Origin: Hyalella azteca
Taxonomy: Eukaryota; Arthropoda; Malacostraca; Amphipoda; Hyalellidae
Direction of reading: 5' to 3'
Length of the DNA: 64,000 bases
NCBI RefSeq assembly: GCF_000764305.2
Contig: NW_025934572.1
Span: forward strand, 434,001 to 498,000
Position numbers and translations under genes: made by a program. Positions within the stretch are counted from its first letter, which is position 1; every line of letters starts with the position of its first letter. Positions 42,501 through 53,500 of the stretch are shown here, piece after piece. The notes below the pieces were generated by a model. The model did not search any database and was not told the DNA's origin. It saw nothing but the letters and a program-made list of their open reading frames with translations.

Positions 42501-44930
42501 AACGTATGTTTCCAAATTTATAATGATCAGCACATGCGTGATGGGACGTACTTTGCATGGCATACTAATGCAGCGAAATTTCCTAGGAACGGGTGTGGCT
42601 ATTTTCGCCTAATTTGACTCTTAATGCGCACATAATAATTGCAACCGTCTGAAAATACGATAATAAAACTAGCACATTATTATTCTCTGGCCATCTGACG
42701 GTAGCAGCATTGAATAATAATGGGAACTCTAAGACAAAACCTATCACAATTCATAAGACTGTTTTGAATGCAATGCGTACGACTGCCAGTAATTGTTCCT
42801 ATACATAGACAAATTAATCACAACACATGGAATGAATGTGGGGCCCATTTAATTTATTTTGTAGGGTGTGCAATATATCTGTGCACCCACATTGTAAATG
42901 GGCCTTGAAAACAAAACGTAAAACGAAGAATGTGTAATGCAGTAGATTAATAATTGAATTAGTGAACCCATTCATGTGAATTCGATTTTTCAGTATCCTA
43001 CTAATAACTACTCTTCTCTTTGATATTTTATAGCTGCATGGTAAAGATGGCAGGTATTCCCTGTATGTAGAACAACAAATTTGTACAAAAATATCTTCAT
43101 TCGAAAATATTTGTTTTATATTATTTGTTTAATGACCGGGATTTCATTTGGTTACTTCTTCTAAAAGTTTTAGCGATGATATTTGCAATATTCCTATCGA
43201 GTACCTAATAATTTTTCGGAACAAACTGATGGTTAACTTAATTTCTTTTCTTTCGAGAAAATCTTGAAGTGAGCTTTTGCCTTTGATATCGCAATTGGAT
43301 TCAAAATAGTCGCTAAATTATTGCTCATGTTCATTACAAAGATTATGACGGAGTCAGGGATCAAGTGATCCTTATAAAAAGGTTAGGATGCCTACTGAAA
43401 GATAACTATAAAAACGCATCAAATTAATAAAAAAATTACAGAGGCAGTAAAAATACATTAGAAGATCATGATGCTTAACGCGAGTATAGATGCCCTTTAT
43501 CTTCACTTATCAACAGATAATGAAGTTGTTGCCACAACGGATGGTGTCAGTATCAAACAGATGCACTCTTAAGTGCAAAAACTGGGCCAACCTGCATGGC
43601 CAGACGATCGATATTGTTAATTATTACAGGAGTCGGCCGGAGGACAAAGAAGTCTGCGAGGCTCAAGGTTGGTTCTCGATGCGAAGAAATGAAGTTTACG
43701 GTGTCGAATAAATTATTTACTATATATAAGATTAACAATCCTATAGAATATTTTAGAAAAGATTACTTTTGACTATTGGCTAATAGAGACGATTATTGAA
43801 TTGTTAACATTTGAATGAATTATCTGTTTTCATAATGTGTAAATATTTCAGTATGATATTTTAAAGAGAACTTTTGTAAAATTTGACATGTAAAGTAAGT
43901 CTCGTTACAGTTGAAGACAAGCGACAATATAAGACAAGAAAAAGTGCAAAATAACCTGAAATATGAACGCGAATAAACCCCGTAAAATGATTTACTGGAA
44001 ATTATTTTCAAGATGTTTTTCATAACACGCAGTTTCAATATGAAATTGAGACAAACTTTAAGAGGATATCTAGATTGGTCGCATGCACACAACATCGGAG
44101 AAAATTCACCGCGATAACGAACAGTTAATTGATAAAATGGATAAGACATCAGTGCAGCTGGCCGTGCAGTCGAGCTATTTTCCTACGTTAAAATTTTCGA
44201 CCATCTACAGAAGAGAAAAACACAGCTGACAACCAAAGATTCATTTCCAAATGAGGTGAAGAAAAATTAAGTTACCTAAACACAGTTCATTGTACAAGAG
44301 AGAGCCGAGAACGAGAAAGAATATACTTCAAACGAAAATAAATTTATAATCGATTGTCGAAAACGTTAATTCTTCAGATGATTCTAAAATAATTTAGAAG
44401 TAATCGAGTGCATCATTATCATATAATTGTTGAACAGGCGTGACCACGGATGAGTATACACAACAGAATAGCTTTACCCGGGCTATTAATTTAACACAGA
44501 ATTTTACATACTTGTATAAAATATATACAACAACTTGTATGAACACAATAGAACTAAATGATTATACAAAATAGGATGGCAGGTCCTTAGGGGGAAAAAT
44601 TGCATGCTATAGATCAGTAAGCAATACTTGTATTTATTTCGAAGATGTACTTTGAGCATCGATGTTGACACTGCTGTGTACATCAATACGTGTAAATATC
44701 AATTGGTTCGCAATGTTTTCTGTTGGAGTCTTAGCATACATATTGCTGGTAATAAAAAAACATCATTCACTTAGAAAACAGCAGTGTCATAAAAATGGCT
44801 TGAAGATCAACAACACAGCGTCTGAAAATATATGTATATATATCTATATGTTACTACAAAAATCTGTCGGTAATGCTTAACTTTTTTTTCAAATATCATT
44901 GTTTTCTTACCTGGCAGGGCGCGGAAACAT
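30442..44930 (-). CDS. MFS transporter, spinster-like, eleven coding exons found
   Basis: A - strand gene for a major facilitator superfamily carrier. Exons, in transcript order: 44930-44911, 41581-41378, 40520-40359, 37273-37163, 35155-35048, 33913-33754, 33409-33221, 32475-32282, 31429-31345, 30980-30783, 30527-30442. Phases agree throughout except across 37163/35155. Motif A appears in both halves: GFVSDRVNRKN after helix 2 and GGFVSDRLVKK after helix 8. Other marks are CVWDYSGLGMQYQLLAG, ALGIFNWGIYLGYG, GWRWSYYISG, GFTWAYNTQLYF and FLFVMNNIGGNAP. The loop between helices 1 and 2 is long, Cys-rich and has N-glycosylation sites (NSS, NES). The end of helix 4 (an EAG...ADYF-type segment in relatives) is not found. 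The protein is about 504 aa without it. It resembles arthropod spinster-like carriers; the substrate is unknown. Start at MFPRPARTSKW is inferred. Confidence 0.9.
30783..30980 (-). CDS. MFS exon (helices 10-12)
   Basis: Acceptor GATGGTGGTAG. Encodes EMWFGILFAVLLDIVPGTVK then ASSLAFFLFVMNNIGGNAPV and LRNAFSYRTALYIMYPG. Donor A|GTGAGT, phase 1. Confidence 0.9.
31345..31429 (-). CDS. MFS exon (helix 10 region)
   Basis: Acceptor GCATGCGCAG. Encodes FAATPFAAGVLYLAPPAAMY then SLLCAYFF. Donor G|GTGGGT, phase 1. Confidence 0.87.
31462..31705. repeat. 122-bp tandem duplication in an MFS intron
   Basis: TAGAACAATAT.AAACATGTC, TTCTTTCCCATTACAG and AGTCACTATATTGATTAAA occur twice in order, period about 122 bp. 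Non-coding. Confidence 0.88.
31997..32026 (+). repeat. short telomere-like TTAGG(G) run
   Basis: Five imperfect units of TTAGG, TTAGGG and TTAGAG in a row. TTAGG is the usual arthropod telomere repeat. Too short to be more than an interstitial trace. Confidence 0.5.
32282..32475 (-). CDS. MFS exon (helix 8 and second motif A)
   Basis: Acceptor TTTCACCCGCAG. Encodes GFTWAYNTQLYFQTYYPHFN then VGAWVSWVSIVGGTVGVAVG and GFVSDRLVKKLGVKARLYV, ending AASQ. Donor GTGAAC, phase 0. Confidence 0.9.
32512..32658 (-). repeat. short palindromic repeat family, copy B
   Basis: Same order of parts as copy A, on the - strand. Flanked by an exact 12-bp direct repeat, TAAAAATTGTAA (32500-32511 and 32659-32670), the best evidence that the unit inserts with target duplication. 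It lies just upstream of the 32475 acceptor in transcript order. Confidence 0.88.
33013..33188 (-). repeat. short palindromic repeat family, copy C
   Basis: Longer GTCC/GTCT core and more substitutions: the outer arm is eroded (GAGAAAATGCTAT) and the 16-bp palindrome has one change (CTGCAGGGAGT). In the same MFS intron and orientation as copy B. Confidence 0.82.
33221..33409 (-). CDS. MFS exon (central loop and helix 7 start)
   Basis: Acceptor CATCACAG. Encodes the charged central loop (MSDMQLPPRSPSVKDQ) and ALSSDFVSAIIKPSYIFLCL then AASIRHT. Donor ACAG|GTTATA, phase 1. Confidence 0.87.
33754..33913 (-). CDS. MFS exon (helix 6 and central loop)
   Basis: Acceptor GTTGGTAG. Encodes GWRWSYYISGMLGVLVLVYM then a cytosolic Pro-rich stretch (EEPPRLGGPDDDKPSP). 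The only donor giving phase 1 for the next exon is TCTG|GTGTGG, which is weak. Confidence 0.82.
33925..34188 (-). repeat. 24-bp minisatellite, 11 copies, carrying TACTAAC
   Basis: Eleven 24-bp units, + strand consensus ATTACAACCGTCACGACCGTTAGT. In the sense of the MFS transcript each junction between units reads TACTAAC, the ideal branch-point sequence, in most copies. The array ends 11 bp before the exon boundary at 33914; the nearest TACTAAC (33949-33943) is about 30 nt from the acceptor. Open frames across it on both strands are repeat translation. Confidence 0.93.
35048..35155 (-). CDS. MFS exon (helix 5)
   Basis: Encodes SVRGLALGIFNWGIYLGYGL then SYIIGNYVTAADILGM; RG.ALG..NWGIY.GY is highly conserved. 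Donor ATG|GTCAGT, phase 0. Two acceptors two bases apart (ACAG|AG and AGAG|T) give different phases; the second would join in frame to 37163. Confidence 0.88.
35541..36139 (-). mobile_element. DUF4817-type DNA transposon remnant, copy 2
   Basis: Termini TACAGGGTGATTCACTGAAA and, inverted, AGGAAATTTCCGCGAATCAC..CTGTA form imperfect inverted repeats inside TA dinucleotides, as in Tc1/mariner elements. The - strand has an N-terminal piece (GQVSSMRLLSRHTF) and a decayed C-terminal piece homologous to copy 1. A 33-bp hairpin (arms AAGATAATCCCTTA, 35828-35860) sits at the internal deletion point. It lies in the MFS intron where an exon is missing. Confidence 0.75.
36985..37162 (-). repeat. minisatellite repeating a GTGAGC donor motif
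   Basis: Units of about 40 bp (CCCTCTGCTCAACCCGCCCC... on the + strand), then a 36-bp duplication at 37107-37162. In the sense of the MFS transcript five copies of GGGTGAGC occur, the first being the donor of the exon ending at 37163. Confidence 0.85.
37163..37273 (-). CDS. MFS exon (helix 3, start of helix 4)
   Basis: Acceptor CACGTGCAG. Encodes KNVLAACLALITLATLLMGT then ATQYWHLVVLRMMIGA. Donor GG|GTGAGC, phase 2. The donor is followed by a tandem array repeating the same GTGAGC motif. Confidence 0.88.
37377..37597. mobile_element. MITE-like fold-back element
   Basis: Inverted termini ACTGTTAGAAAAA / TTTTTCTAACAGT, and inner arms that also mirror each other (GTGGCCGGTCG against CGACCGGCCAC). 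About 220 bp, no reading frame, in an MFS intron. Confidence 0.7.
38294..40345 (-). mobile_element. non-LTR retrotransposon, decayed, 5'-truncated
   Basis: The - strand carries a broken reverse transcriptase. Order: GKVFARAGLGHLQALADHVY, PESQCGFRAQSSKADMVF, AFIDLTKAFDLVSRRGLF, SGVKQGCILAPTLFGILFS, LLFADDATLS (catalytic FADDA near 39300), VAEHFTYLGSTISNN, then MQDGRIPTDLLYGELATGAP and a C-terminal zinc-knuckle-like CGRNCHAQMGLASDSKRC. Frames change near 39560-39600 and 38780-39030, and there are stops near 39960, so it is dead. The ATGATG-rich 3' end lies near 38294. It fills most of an MFS intron and begins next to the donor at 40358. Confidence 0.9.
40359..40520 (-). CDS. MFS exon (helix 2 and motif A)
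   Basis: The phase-consistent acceptor is GTGCCCACCAG, with a CTAAT branch-type motif upstream. Encodes CTEIWVSSTSNESACVWDYS then GLGMQYQLLAGPSFVAVFTI and GVFMGFVSDRVNR. Donor AG|GTTGGT is weak but gives the right phase to complete R-K-N of motif A. Confidence 0.85.
   Translation of the reverse strand: MHRDMGVEHEQRVCLRVGLQRPGDAISAPGRPFLRGGLHHLRSLHGLRVGPSQ
40569..40829. mobile_element. fold-back MITE, 261 bp
   Basis: Inverted arms start CAGTGGTGGGCACAGT and include GCTAATTAGCG-type sequence, then a second pair of arms around AGACGTGATTGGTTGACGTA and its complement in the centre. Nearly the whole element folds on itself. CAG..G termini are seen in hAT-like MITEs; I could not confirm an 8-bp target duplication. 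Confidence 0.8.
41378..41581 (-). CDS. MFS exon (helix 1 and outer loop)
   Basis: Acceptor CTGGTTTAG. Encodes TSKWVQLSSLSLLYVVGELA then HFLLGVVTTPMSQELHYGDH, a transmembrane helix followed by an acidic loop with Cys and an NSS site. Donor GT|GTGAGT, phase 2. Confidence 0.88.
41635..41779 (+). repeat. short palindromic repeat family, copy D
   Basis: The best preserved copy with A: both GCGCATTTTCTC arms, the GTCC core and the intact ACTCACTGCAGTGAGT palindrome. It starts about 50 bp from the MFS exon boundary at 41581, antisense to that gene. Confidence 0.88.
41780..44910. other. MFS intron, no exon or element seen
   Basis: AT-rich intronic DNA between the start exon and the helix 1 exon. 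Only short chance frames on both strands. Confidence 0.5.
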
Positions 44931-44951
44931 GTCTGGGAGTCGTTGGCGATT
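44911..44951 (-). CDS. MFS exon with putative start codon
   Basis: Acceptor ATTTTTTTAAG, donor CAG|GTAAGA, 41 nt. ATG at 44930-44928 gives MFPRPA and the split Arg codon, in phase with the next exon. The frame is open further 5' (NRQRLPD), so the true start could be earlier. Confidence 0.6.
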
Positions 44952-47179
44952 CTTAAAAAAATCAGGTGTATTTGTATATATTCAGTATTTAGCTATTCAC
45001 ATAATTTTTGCAGACACCGCCTGGTTGGAATATACAAATGATTTACCTCAGCACTGCAATGAAAATACACGCTGAGAAAAATGAGATAATGAGGACAACA
45101 ATTAGTGAACATTATAATACATTCACGGTGCGCCGTACTCTAATTAAAATGATTTCATAAATTAGAGGCAAAAATACTGGAAGAAGCGCTACGTCCTCGG
45201 CAAAGCTTACAAACATGCGCTGCAGTTTGGGCGAGTCATGCACAGGGTACGGGTAACAACTTCACTGGTGCAGGTTTTTCTATTTAAAACAAGCACGTCG
45301 ACCTTGAGCGTTCTCTGACAATGTGAGGCATGTACATAGTTTTGATACTACTTTTTCGAGGTGATCTGCAACGTATGCAATGATGCACAGACTACAATTA
45401 GATACTTAACTTTACACGAGAAGATGATGAACTAGTTTCAAGAATCGTACAGCTGAATAACGGGCATTAGCAGCATTTTCATTCATACTATATGTTCTGA
45501 ATATTTTTTGCAAAATCTCACAACGTATGTATTGATATTTTTCGTTCGCTCTTCACATATATTTGTAACGAAATTTGGAAATTCCAACCAAGTGCAAAGA
45601 TAGTGATGCGTAACAAAGGCGTATCGCTCATTAAACAATGTGCAATGTAATCATGCGTATCCGAGGTTACGTAAGTACGTAAGATGTCATGCGACCTCGA
45701 ACTCGGACGTCCATCCTGGCAGCATCTTGGAATTTTCAACCCTTCTAAAATTATAGTCTTGTCCACGTAGATATTATGAACAAACAAGAGATATGATGTA
45801 CGAACAAACATCAAACAAACTTGTGTTCATGGAATCATCTAAAGACAATTAAGCTGAGGCTGATAAATGAGACGGCCTGAGCTCATATTGACTATGCCGA
45901 ACAAATGATCCATGCTCCACATTGGACCGCCAGCTCGTGTGAGTGCGTGAGTCTTTTGACTGGCATTGTCTGGCAACAAGCGTGGCTAGACTTACGTAAT
46001 TAGGAACATTAGTCGCCATATCGGCGGAGATTCTCTATCGTCCATAAAACTGGCATAATATTCTTTATAGTACAGCTGTCTCGACAGAAATAGTTTGTCA
46101 TCCACTGACATTGAGAATCTGACTCGTGATGCATGTTGGGAGGAAAATCATTTAATTAACGAAGAGCGAAATAACACCAGTAGGTAATTACTTAGCTGTG
46201 GATCCTCATAAGCAAGCATTGAATCTGGCGCTTCCTGTGATCCGTCAATACTTTGTACGGAAATATTGTATAACAAACAATAATCACGATGCCGTCGTTG
46301 TTGCAGTTGCAATGACTGAATGAGCCTTGTTATTTGGTAGCGGTCGTGTTTTCTATAACCGGCAAACTGAGCCTTCCGGTGAAGGGATGATCGACTCAAG
46401 TCGACTGTCTGTCTACTATGGCCATTATCGGCAGACTGTCTCTAATTTTTAATAAGGCTCAGAAGCTATGGCAGACTCAGGAAACGTTGCTCGTCGCTGA
46501 TATGGATTTTCAATTTGTTATGTTTTAGTTTGAAAGCCTGTGTATCTTTACCACAGTAGTAATTCATTTCATAAGATATGCACATTGCCCGGATTTTTTC
46601 TTGCTCAATGTCAAATGAAAGGTTAAAGGATTTTTTAAATGAAAATCTTCCTATGATTGAAATTGAATAATAAAAAATGCTCATAATGTAGTTATTATAG
46701 TCTCATGTAAGAGTAAAGGATACATAAAAAACCATTACGGGGTGAATTTAATGATGTATTTTGGTCAGCATGATTCGTCAACGCAGCTTCCTGAGCTTCA
46801 TTACAGCTACCTACGGCTACGGGCTACCAAATGGAAACTGATTCAAAGCCAACTAAAGCTGAACAATATCAGATACAGAGCAAAATCTCATACCTTCGAT
46901 TCAATTACGGTCGCCGCAATCAAATTTGCGTTTATTTCCTCCGCAATTCGAACCACAGAATAATGGAACTCAATTCACATACCGTCATGCTAACTTCATT
47001 ACCAAATATTGATTTAACATAACATGCACTTTCCTAGTATCAGCAACCTTGAGGCTCAAGTCAAAGAAGCTTCTATTCTCCTGGTTTATTTACTTCGCCC
47101 ATTCACAGGCATTCATTGCAACGTCAGCCAGGGAGGAAATGGGACAAGTTTCTCGCATTGCACAGATAACAAAACTCAC

Positions 47180-47290
47180 CTGCTGACAGCATGGCAGTCA
47201 GCGCACGACTGACGGACTGAGACTCTGAGTACTGACAACGTCACAGTCTCACAGAACACAGACGGTTGCAGTGCCGACTGCAGCCGTTTT
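47180..47290 (-). other. probable 5' UTR exon of the MFS gene
   Basis: On the - strand a perfect donor CAG|GTGAGT ends at 47180. The stretch upstream has no intron-like features. Its only ATG (47192) is out of frame with the carrier. Distance and donor strength suggest a first exon, but this is weak without transcripts. Confidence 0.3.
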
Positions 47291-50200
47291 TCTTGTAACC
47301 ATTTTACACTAATTTCATTGTTATTTATTATAATAAGAATTATCACTTTTTCGACGGAATTACAAGAAACAGTACCAACAGTACCTTTTTCATGAGGCTG
47401 TTTTCAATCAATAGGAAGTAATTTAATGCTTCACTCATTCATGTACTCCCTATAAGGCTAAATCAATAAGAAGCGTCCATGGCAGTGGACAGTGGTTCTC
47501 AAACTTTTTGTGTTCGAGTACTACTTTGAGATACAGAACAGACGGCGCTTGATATATCAGGTATCTCATCATACTACTAATGCTGTGTACAATTTTTGCA
47601 ATATATAGTACTAAATGCGCTGCTAATTAGAGTATTAAGTTAGTGTACTTCTTGATTTAAGAGGAGTATGCAAGGACCTGACATGATGGAAGTTGACTGG
47701 CAACAGTAAGAAATCAATGTCAGAGATAATAATCAATGATAATCAATTAATGCCAGATAATGATCAATCAATGTCAGATAAACAGTGCTTCTTTAAAGTC
47801 CAATTCTTCGGGTGAAAACCCGAAAAACTTCGTTTATGATAAAAAATTTATTCCTAAGTTAAACCTTTTTCTACACGTATTAACAATTCATGAGGATGGC
47901 ATAATTGTGATTAGTGGTAAAAATCTAAGTAGCATACGCTGAAATTTTAAATTGCCAAATCGATAATGAAGGCCACTCATACGAGATTCGGTAATAAATT
48001 AAACACATTTGAAACTGAATTTAATTGGAAAGTCTTAGCATTCGTAAATTTTAAGGTAGGCTTGCATCAAAAGTGTATTATGAAATTCACAACAACCGTG
48101 ACACTTTTAGATGAACACCACATTGCTTAGTTTGTTCATTGCTTATGAATAGAATAATTTACAAGGCAACATGGCTTCCAAAGTCACTTAAAACCAGAGA
48201 AAAGTTCATTTCAATATAGAGATGCCCAGATTTATCAACGAGAAGGTCAGAATTTTACTCAAATCAATGAACAGCTCGGTATTTTTTAATGAACGAGACC
48301 AAATTGGCCGGTAATTTTGTCACTTTGCCGACTTTCTACCGAGAGAAAAAAAACTGAAAATCCAATCTAAAGACGCATATCTCTCACTATTTTCAGTTAT
48401 TTGAGGCTCATACTTATCACTGTACGTCATGAATATTCAAAGTTTCACTTCATCGCGTTGAGTTTCAAGACGGTATCGAGCAGAGCAGGCAACGACAAGT
48501 TACGGTCAGATTCCGCTTCATCAGCCAACCCGCTTGCTGATTCAGCAGCACCTGCAGCAGTCAAGTCACTGCCGCCGCTGTTGTGAAGACATCGTTAATC
48601 TAATCTTGGGTTGCTGGTGACCTTGTATCTTTGCAATGAAGGAATACTGGTCAAGCTCACCACTGGTTCATATGAACCAATTTTTTTCTAACTGGGTATT
48701 TTTTCTTCATAGATGATTCCTGAATCGATTTGATTACTTTCACAATTATTTCTGTTGTCCTTTTACGGACCGCAATGAATATTTATTCCTTTGTTTTTCT
48801 CGAAAACTTTTGAAGCAATCTACTAATTCGACTATTTCTTGCTTGGTTCATGCATGGTACAACCATGTCGATAATAAACCGCCTGGTTTCTACATTTGCC
48901 TTTCTATTTCCTATCGTGCTGGCATTTCTCCGTGCGCCGAAAAAAGTTATTATTTTTGTTCTTGTGATTACCACTCATTGCAGAACAGGCGTCATCTTCA
49001 TTGCTACTTAGAGTAGATTATTAACGTTATTTGATTTTAGAAAAATAACCTTGGTGGAAGTTCGGTTCATAAGGATCATGATCCCGGTGGTCCTCAAATG
49101 CCGAAGTCGCGCAGTCCTCGGGCTCATTTTCTAAGCTGTTACGTTATACGCAAAATTTCATTTGATGAGACACTCGATGTTCTACATTTCTAAAGCGTTT
49201 ATTCTTGTGATGCATCTACACTTAGTTCGAGGAGGATGCTGAAGATATAGAAGCAAACGATGAACGGAAATAATCGCAAGACTACGAATTACTACGCGGA
49301 CTGTCAAAGGTACAATTAAAATAGTGTGGCTGTTCAAAATTCTCTGGCACAGCCTCAACGAATCGTTCCTCCGGGTTCTATTTCACTGGGCGTTAATTGC
49401 ATGATGCGATACAAACTGGATCTGGCCAAGCAAGTGATTTCAATTTCAACTTCGTCAATCTTTCCAGATCTTCCAAACCATCTGCAAATGAAAGCACCAT
49501 GAGTGACACTTTGAGGTATAAACTCTCGATTACATATTCTTTGGGCGCTCCAGTTTTCCATGATAAAGTTTTGGTGGATTTAATTTTTGGCCTAGAAGAG
49601 TTCCATACTTGAATTTTAACTTCGGCCTTTCTGAGTGACAAAATCTGAACTTCAACTTACCTAACAGAAATATTTAGTTACGGTATATCGGATAGACGCA
49701 CTTTCATCTGTTCTTGGACAATTAATTCTTCTTCGGGACCTCGAAATCTCATCTGCAGTTCCACAAGCGGCTCGTCATCGAAGCGTACGTCCGATTCTTC
49801 TTGGTTTTAGAAGATTGATTGCAAATTGGTTTCCTTGTTTGTAACAAAGTCTCGAATCATTTTTAGATTCTTATCATTTTCACACCGGGAAGTTGATTTT
49901 TGAATAGGATGTCATGTTCTCCACGATCTCTTGTAAGTTGAAGCGAATACAGATGAACCCCTTTTATAAGCATCTTTTTCAGCAAAGCGTGTGAGACTTG
50001 GTGTCAAATTTTTCGAAAGCCATGGATAATCTCCTAATTGTCTCATAGACCCTACTATTCTATTGTATAATGCCGTTATTAAAATAAATTCTTATGCTGT
50101 ATTGGTATCTTGTCTACCCACTTCATGGATCTATAATAGTTGTCAAAACTTCTTAAAATATCGTTCAACTGCCCAAGTATATAAGCTGCTAATGTTTTGC

Positions 50201-50510
50201 ACAATAAGGAATGTGATGTAAAAAGCTTAGATTCCTATAAATAAATAAAATTATGCGTGAGATAGCAGCGAAATTTCAACCCAATCTCAAGTGCTTATGC
50301 TGTTTCATTTTATCGCATATGAAAATGAGATAGTTGAAAATTACAGTATTTCTGAATGCGCTTCCTTTCGTGTTGACATTCGATAAGCTTTCGTTGGTTC
50401 GGTCGGACTGTCGAAGTTACGTAGAACGGATTTTAGATCACAAAAGTTAGGACTGTCAACTTGTCAAGTTCTATGTTCAAGCCCAAGGTTGTGTTATTTC
50501 CTAATTCGAA
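47291..50510. other. divergent intergenic region between the MFS and Abp1 genes
   Basis: About 3.2 kb that should hold both promoters. I see no coding exon and no clear TATA box at a supportable start. AT-rich with short open frames only. Confidence 0.45.
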
Positions 50511-50593
50511 ATGAGTATCGATTTAGAGAAGAACAAATCTGAGATTCTGAGAGCATATGATGATGTTTTGAGCGATAAAACGCCGACTGACTG
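50511..50593 (+). CDS. Abp1: Abp1 exon 1
   Basis: ATG at 50511; encodes [20 protein letters not shown] then SDKTPTD and a split Trp. Donor GTGAGT, phase 2. TDW is conserved in the ADF-H domain. Confidence 0.93.
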
Positions 50594-53500
50594 GTGAGTA
50601 ACATCATATTATATATATTATTATCATAAGCATTCATAACATGCCATGAACTTGAAGTACTTCAGAAATCACATTTCTCCTTACCTGCTTACCACTTACC
50701 AGATATAGCATTATTTTCATCTGCCGCTGCCAGCCTGCCAGTGCCAACCCCCTGCACCTGCAATGATGCTGGATGCAATCTATGTAAAATTTACTTATCA
50801 CTTGAAGTTATCAGTTATCTGGTGATTCTGGGTCTGGTGAAATAAAGTATTCAAGTCTATTAATATTGTTTTGGCTGTTGCGAATGATTGAAATTAGATA
50901 CCACTGATTTCAACTTTCCTCAAATATCCGTGATCGTGCAGGATGGAATTCTCAAAATCTTGGTTCATATTTCTTTCAAGTTTCAATCCATGTAATGTAA
51001 TCCATGTATAGCCTGTACTGTAGGAGTGTAGGCCAATGCATTAGCCTATAAGGGCAAAATAAGGCTATAGCTAATCCAAAAACTTGAGTTAGAAAAATTG
51101 AAAGGCTTTCTTTAATAATTAGAGACAAAGTCATACTACTCACTCTTTCAATATCATATTCATATGAGATTATCCATATTATCAAGTTAAAACAGATGTT
51201 TAAAAAATTTAATTAGCTAGACAATAAGATGTATTAGTTAATTAACAATAATTAAGTTACCCCATTTGACGGCATAATTATTCTGCAACAAATAAGGGTG
51301 TTTTTCAGGCTTTCAGCTATTGCCTAATCTAATTATTGGACTCAATGATTAAAACCATTTTTTAAAATAAATTTATATAGTCCCTAAAAATGAAATGATT
51401 GTTAATTTAAATGTGTAAATAATTATGAATGTACAAGTAGTTACAGATAAATTTGAATTTCACCCAATGCATTAAATAGCTAACAATAAAATAATTTTAA
51501 AACATATTATTTTATTGATCATCAAATTCCATAATACTACCAGAGTCGCAGAGCGCACAATTGGAGAGTCAGACTGCAATAAGGACCTCCCTTCCTGGAA
51601 TTCTACTCCAACTCCACAATCTACCCTGTTGAAGCATGAGATGTTATCATTTCATTCAAGTTTAGTTCATTATCTTTAATCATAGTGACAAAGCCAGGGT
51701 AAGAAGGGATGGGCAGGGTAAATTGGGATTTGGGACAGTCATCCCACATTTCATAGAAATGTTGTAGCCACTTAACTAATTAAAATATTGCAAAACTAAA
51801 GATAGTGGTGTACAGTTCATTCTTTTTACTATCTATGTAGCATTAGAATAAGTAAAGAAACATACATTTACTACCTCTGAAAAATCCCCCAAAAAAAGTG
51901 TGAAAAGTGAGATTTTGAAAATGTTCCTCTGCTAAGGTCTGTAGCAAAAAAATATTTGTTGTATCAAAAAATTTTCTTAGATAAAAGTTGCACACAGGTT
52001 TTGGCTTAAAAACTTGATAGACAGAATTCTCATATCTCATTCCAAAAAATGGCGGCCTGGCGGCCATATCCACAGGAGGGCGTAATAAGGAACACCCACT
52101 CGGGGTAATAAGGTACACTACTAAAATGTCATTTACAGTAGAACCTTGATTAGCAAAGGCTCCAGTTAATGAAAAAATTAATCTATATTTACCTTGCTCA
52201 GCAAAAAAAATTTCACTTGATGAAAAATTAATGCATCATCGGCCATCAAAAAATTGTGCAGAGAATGTAATAGGTAGAATTGGGCACCAGGCAACATAAA
52301 ATGAAAAGTAATTAACCTAATCTAAGATTTATTTCTTTAAGAAATATGATGATTGTAACTAGAATATACCTTTCTGTTTCAGGTATGTTTTTACAATAAA
52401 TATATTTTTTTGTTTTAGTGAATTCGCTTGACCCAATTAAAATGGTGTGAAATTACAAGCCATCCTGTAAGCTTACAGATACAGAAAAGTGCTATATGGC
52501 TGCTGATAAGAAGCTTGCAGTGGACAAGGTTGTTGTAAATGCTCAATAGCATGTTCATGGATGTGGTGTAATCACGTTAATAATATGGTATATATAATGT
52601 ATGGATATGGTAATATCAAATCAATAAAGGAAAAACAAGTAAAAATCACCAAAATGTCATATATTCTACATCTACATCATCTACAAAAAAAGAGGAGTAC
52701 ATCAAAGCACTGTTAATAATAGATGAGTACACTCTGCAAGCTTCAAACATTTTAAAATTAAGTTTTATTTCAAGTGTCCCAGATTACCCTGTTTCCAGGG
52801 GTAATTCGGAAAGCTTTTATTTTGCATCTGGTACCTTACGAATAGCATATGGAATTTTTTTTAAGATGCCATACGATAGCCCTCGCAAAGAGCTATAAAA
52901 TGAGCCTAAACATGTTTATGAAATGTTTCATGGTCAGAAGTTATTAACAAAAAATGCTCAAAACCGTCCCTTATTACCCCGTTTGATGGTATGTATGTAA
53001 ATGTATAAAATATAAAAAGGAAAAATAATAAAACAGGGATCTGGATTGTATTCAATCAAACAAAAGTCAAAGTCTTCAATCATGTTAACTTTTTCTATCT
53101 ATGATGGTTTTAATTAGGTAGACTTTTATTAATTGTCTTATATTATTAGACTCCCAAAATTTTCTTCAAGTGCTAATTTTTTACCAAAACATTTTTTTAA
53201 GCAAAAACTGGTAGGCTGGCTTTGTTGGAGCCATTTCACTAATAATAACCATTCTTTTCTCAGGATACTGCTTGGGTATGAAGGCCAAACTAATATTTTG
53301 AAGCTCATCGGCACTGGAGGTAAGGTTTCACAATTTTCTCTTGACCTTTGTACATCTTCCTTGTCTGGCAGTGGCAGGTCACTGTGTATGCAGTATTCTA
53401 AGTTTAAAATATTTGTAAATATATGTATTTGTATAGAGTTTTCAAACTAGTAATTTATATACCTATTATTCAGTGAATTGTTCACATTTTTTATAAAGAT

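Noticed and set aside
43490..43738. Frames on both strands around 43.6 kb
   Set aside because: No splice support or recognisable protein; the region is inside an MFS intron.
46148..46399. - strand frame of 83 residues as an upstream MFS exon
   Set aside because: No matching splice sites or phase, and no transporter-like or known domain content.
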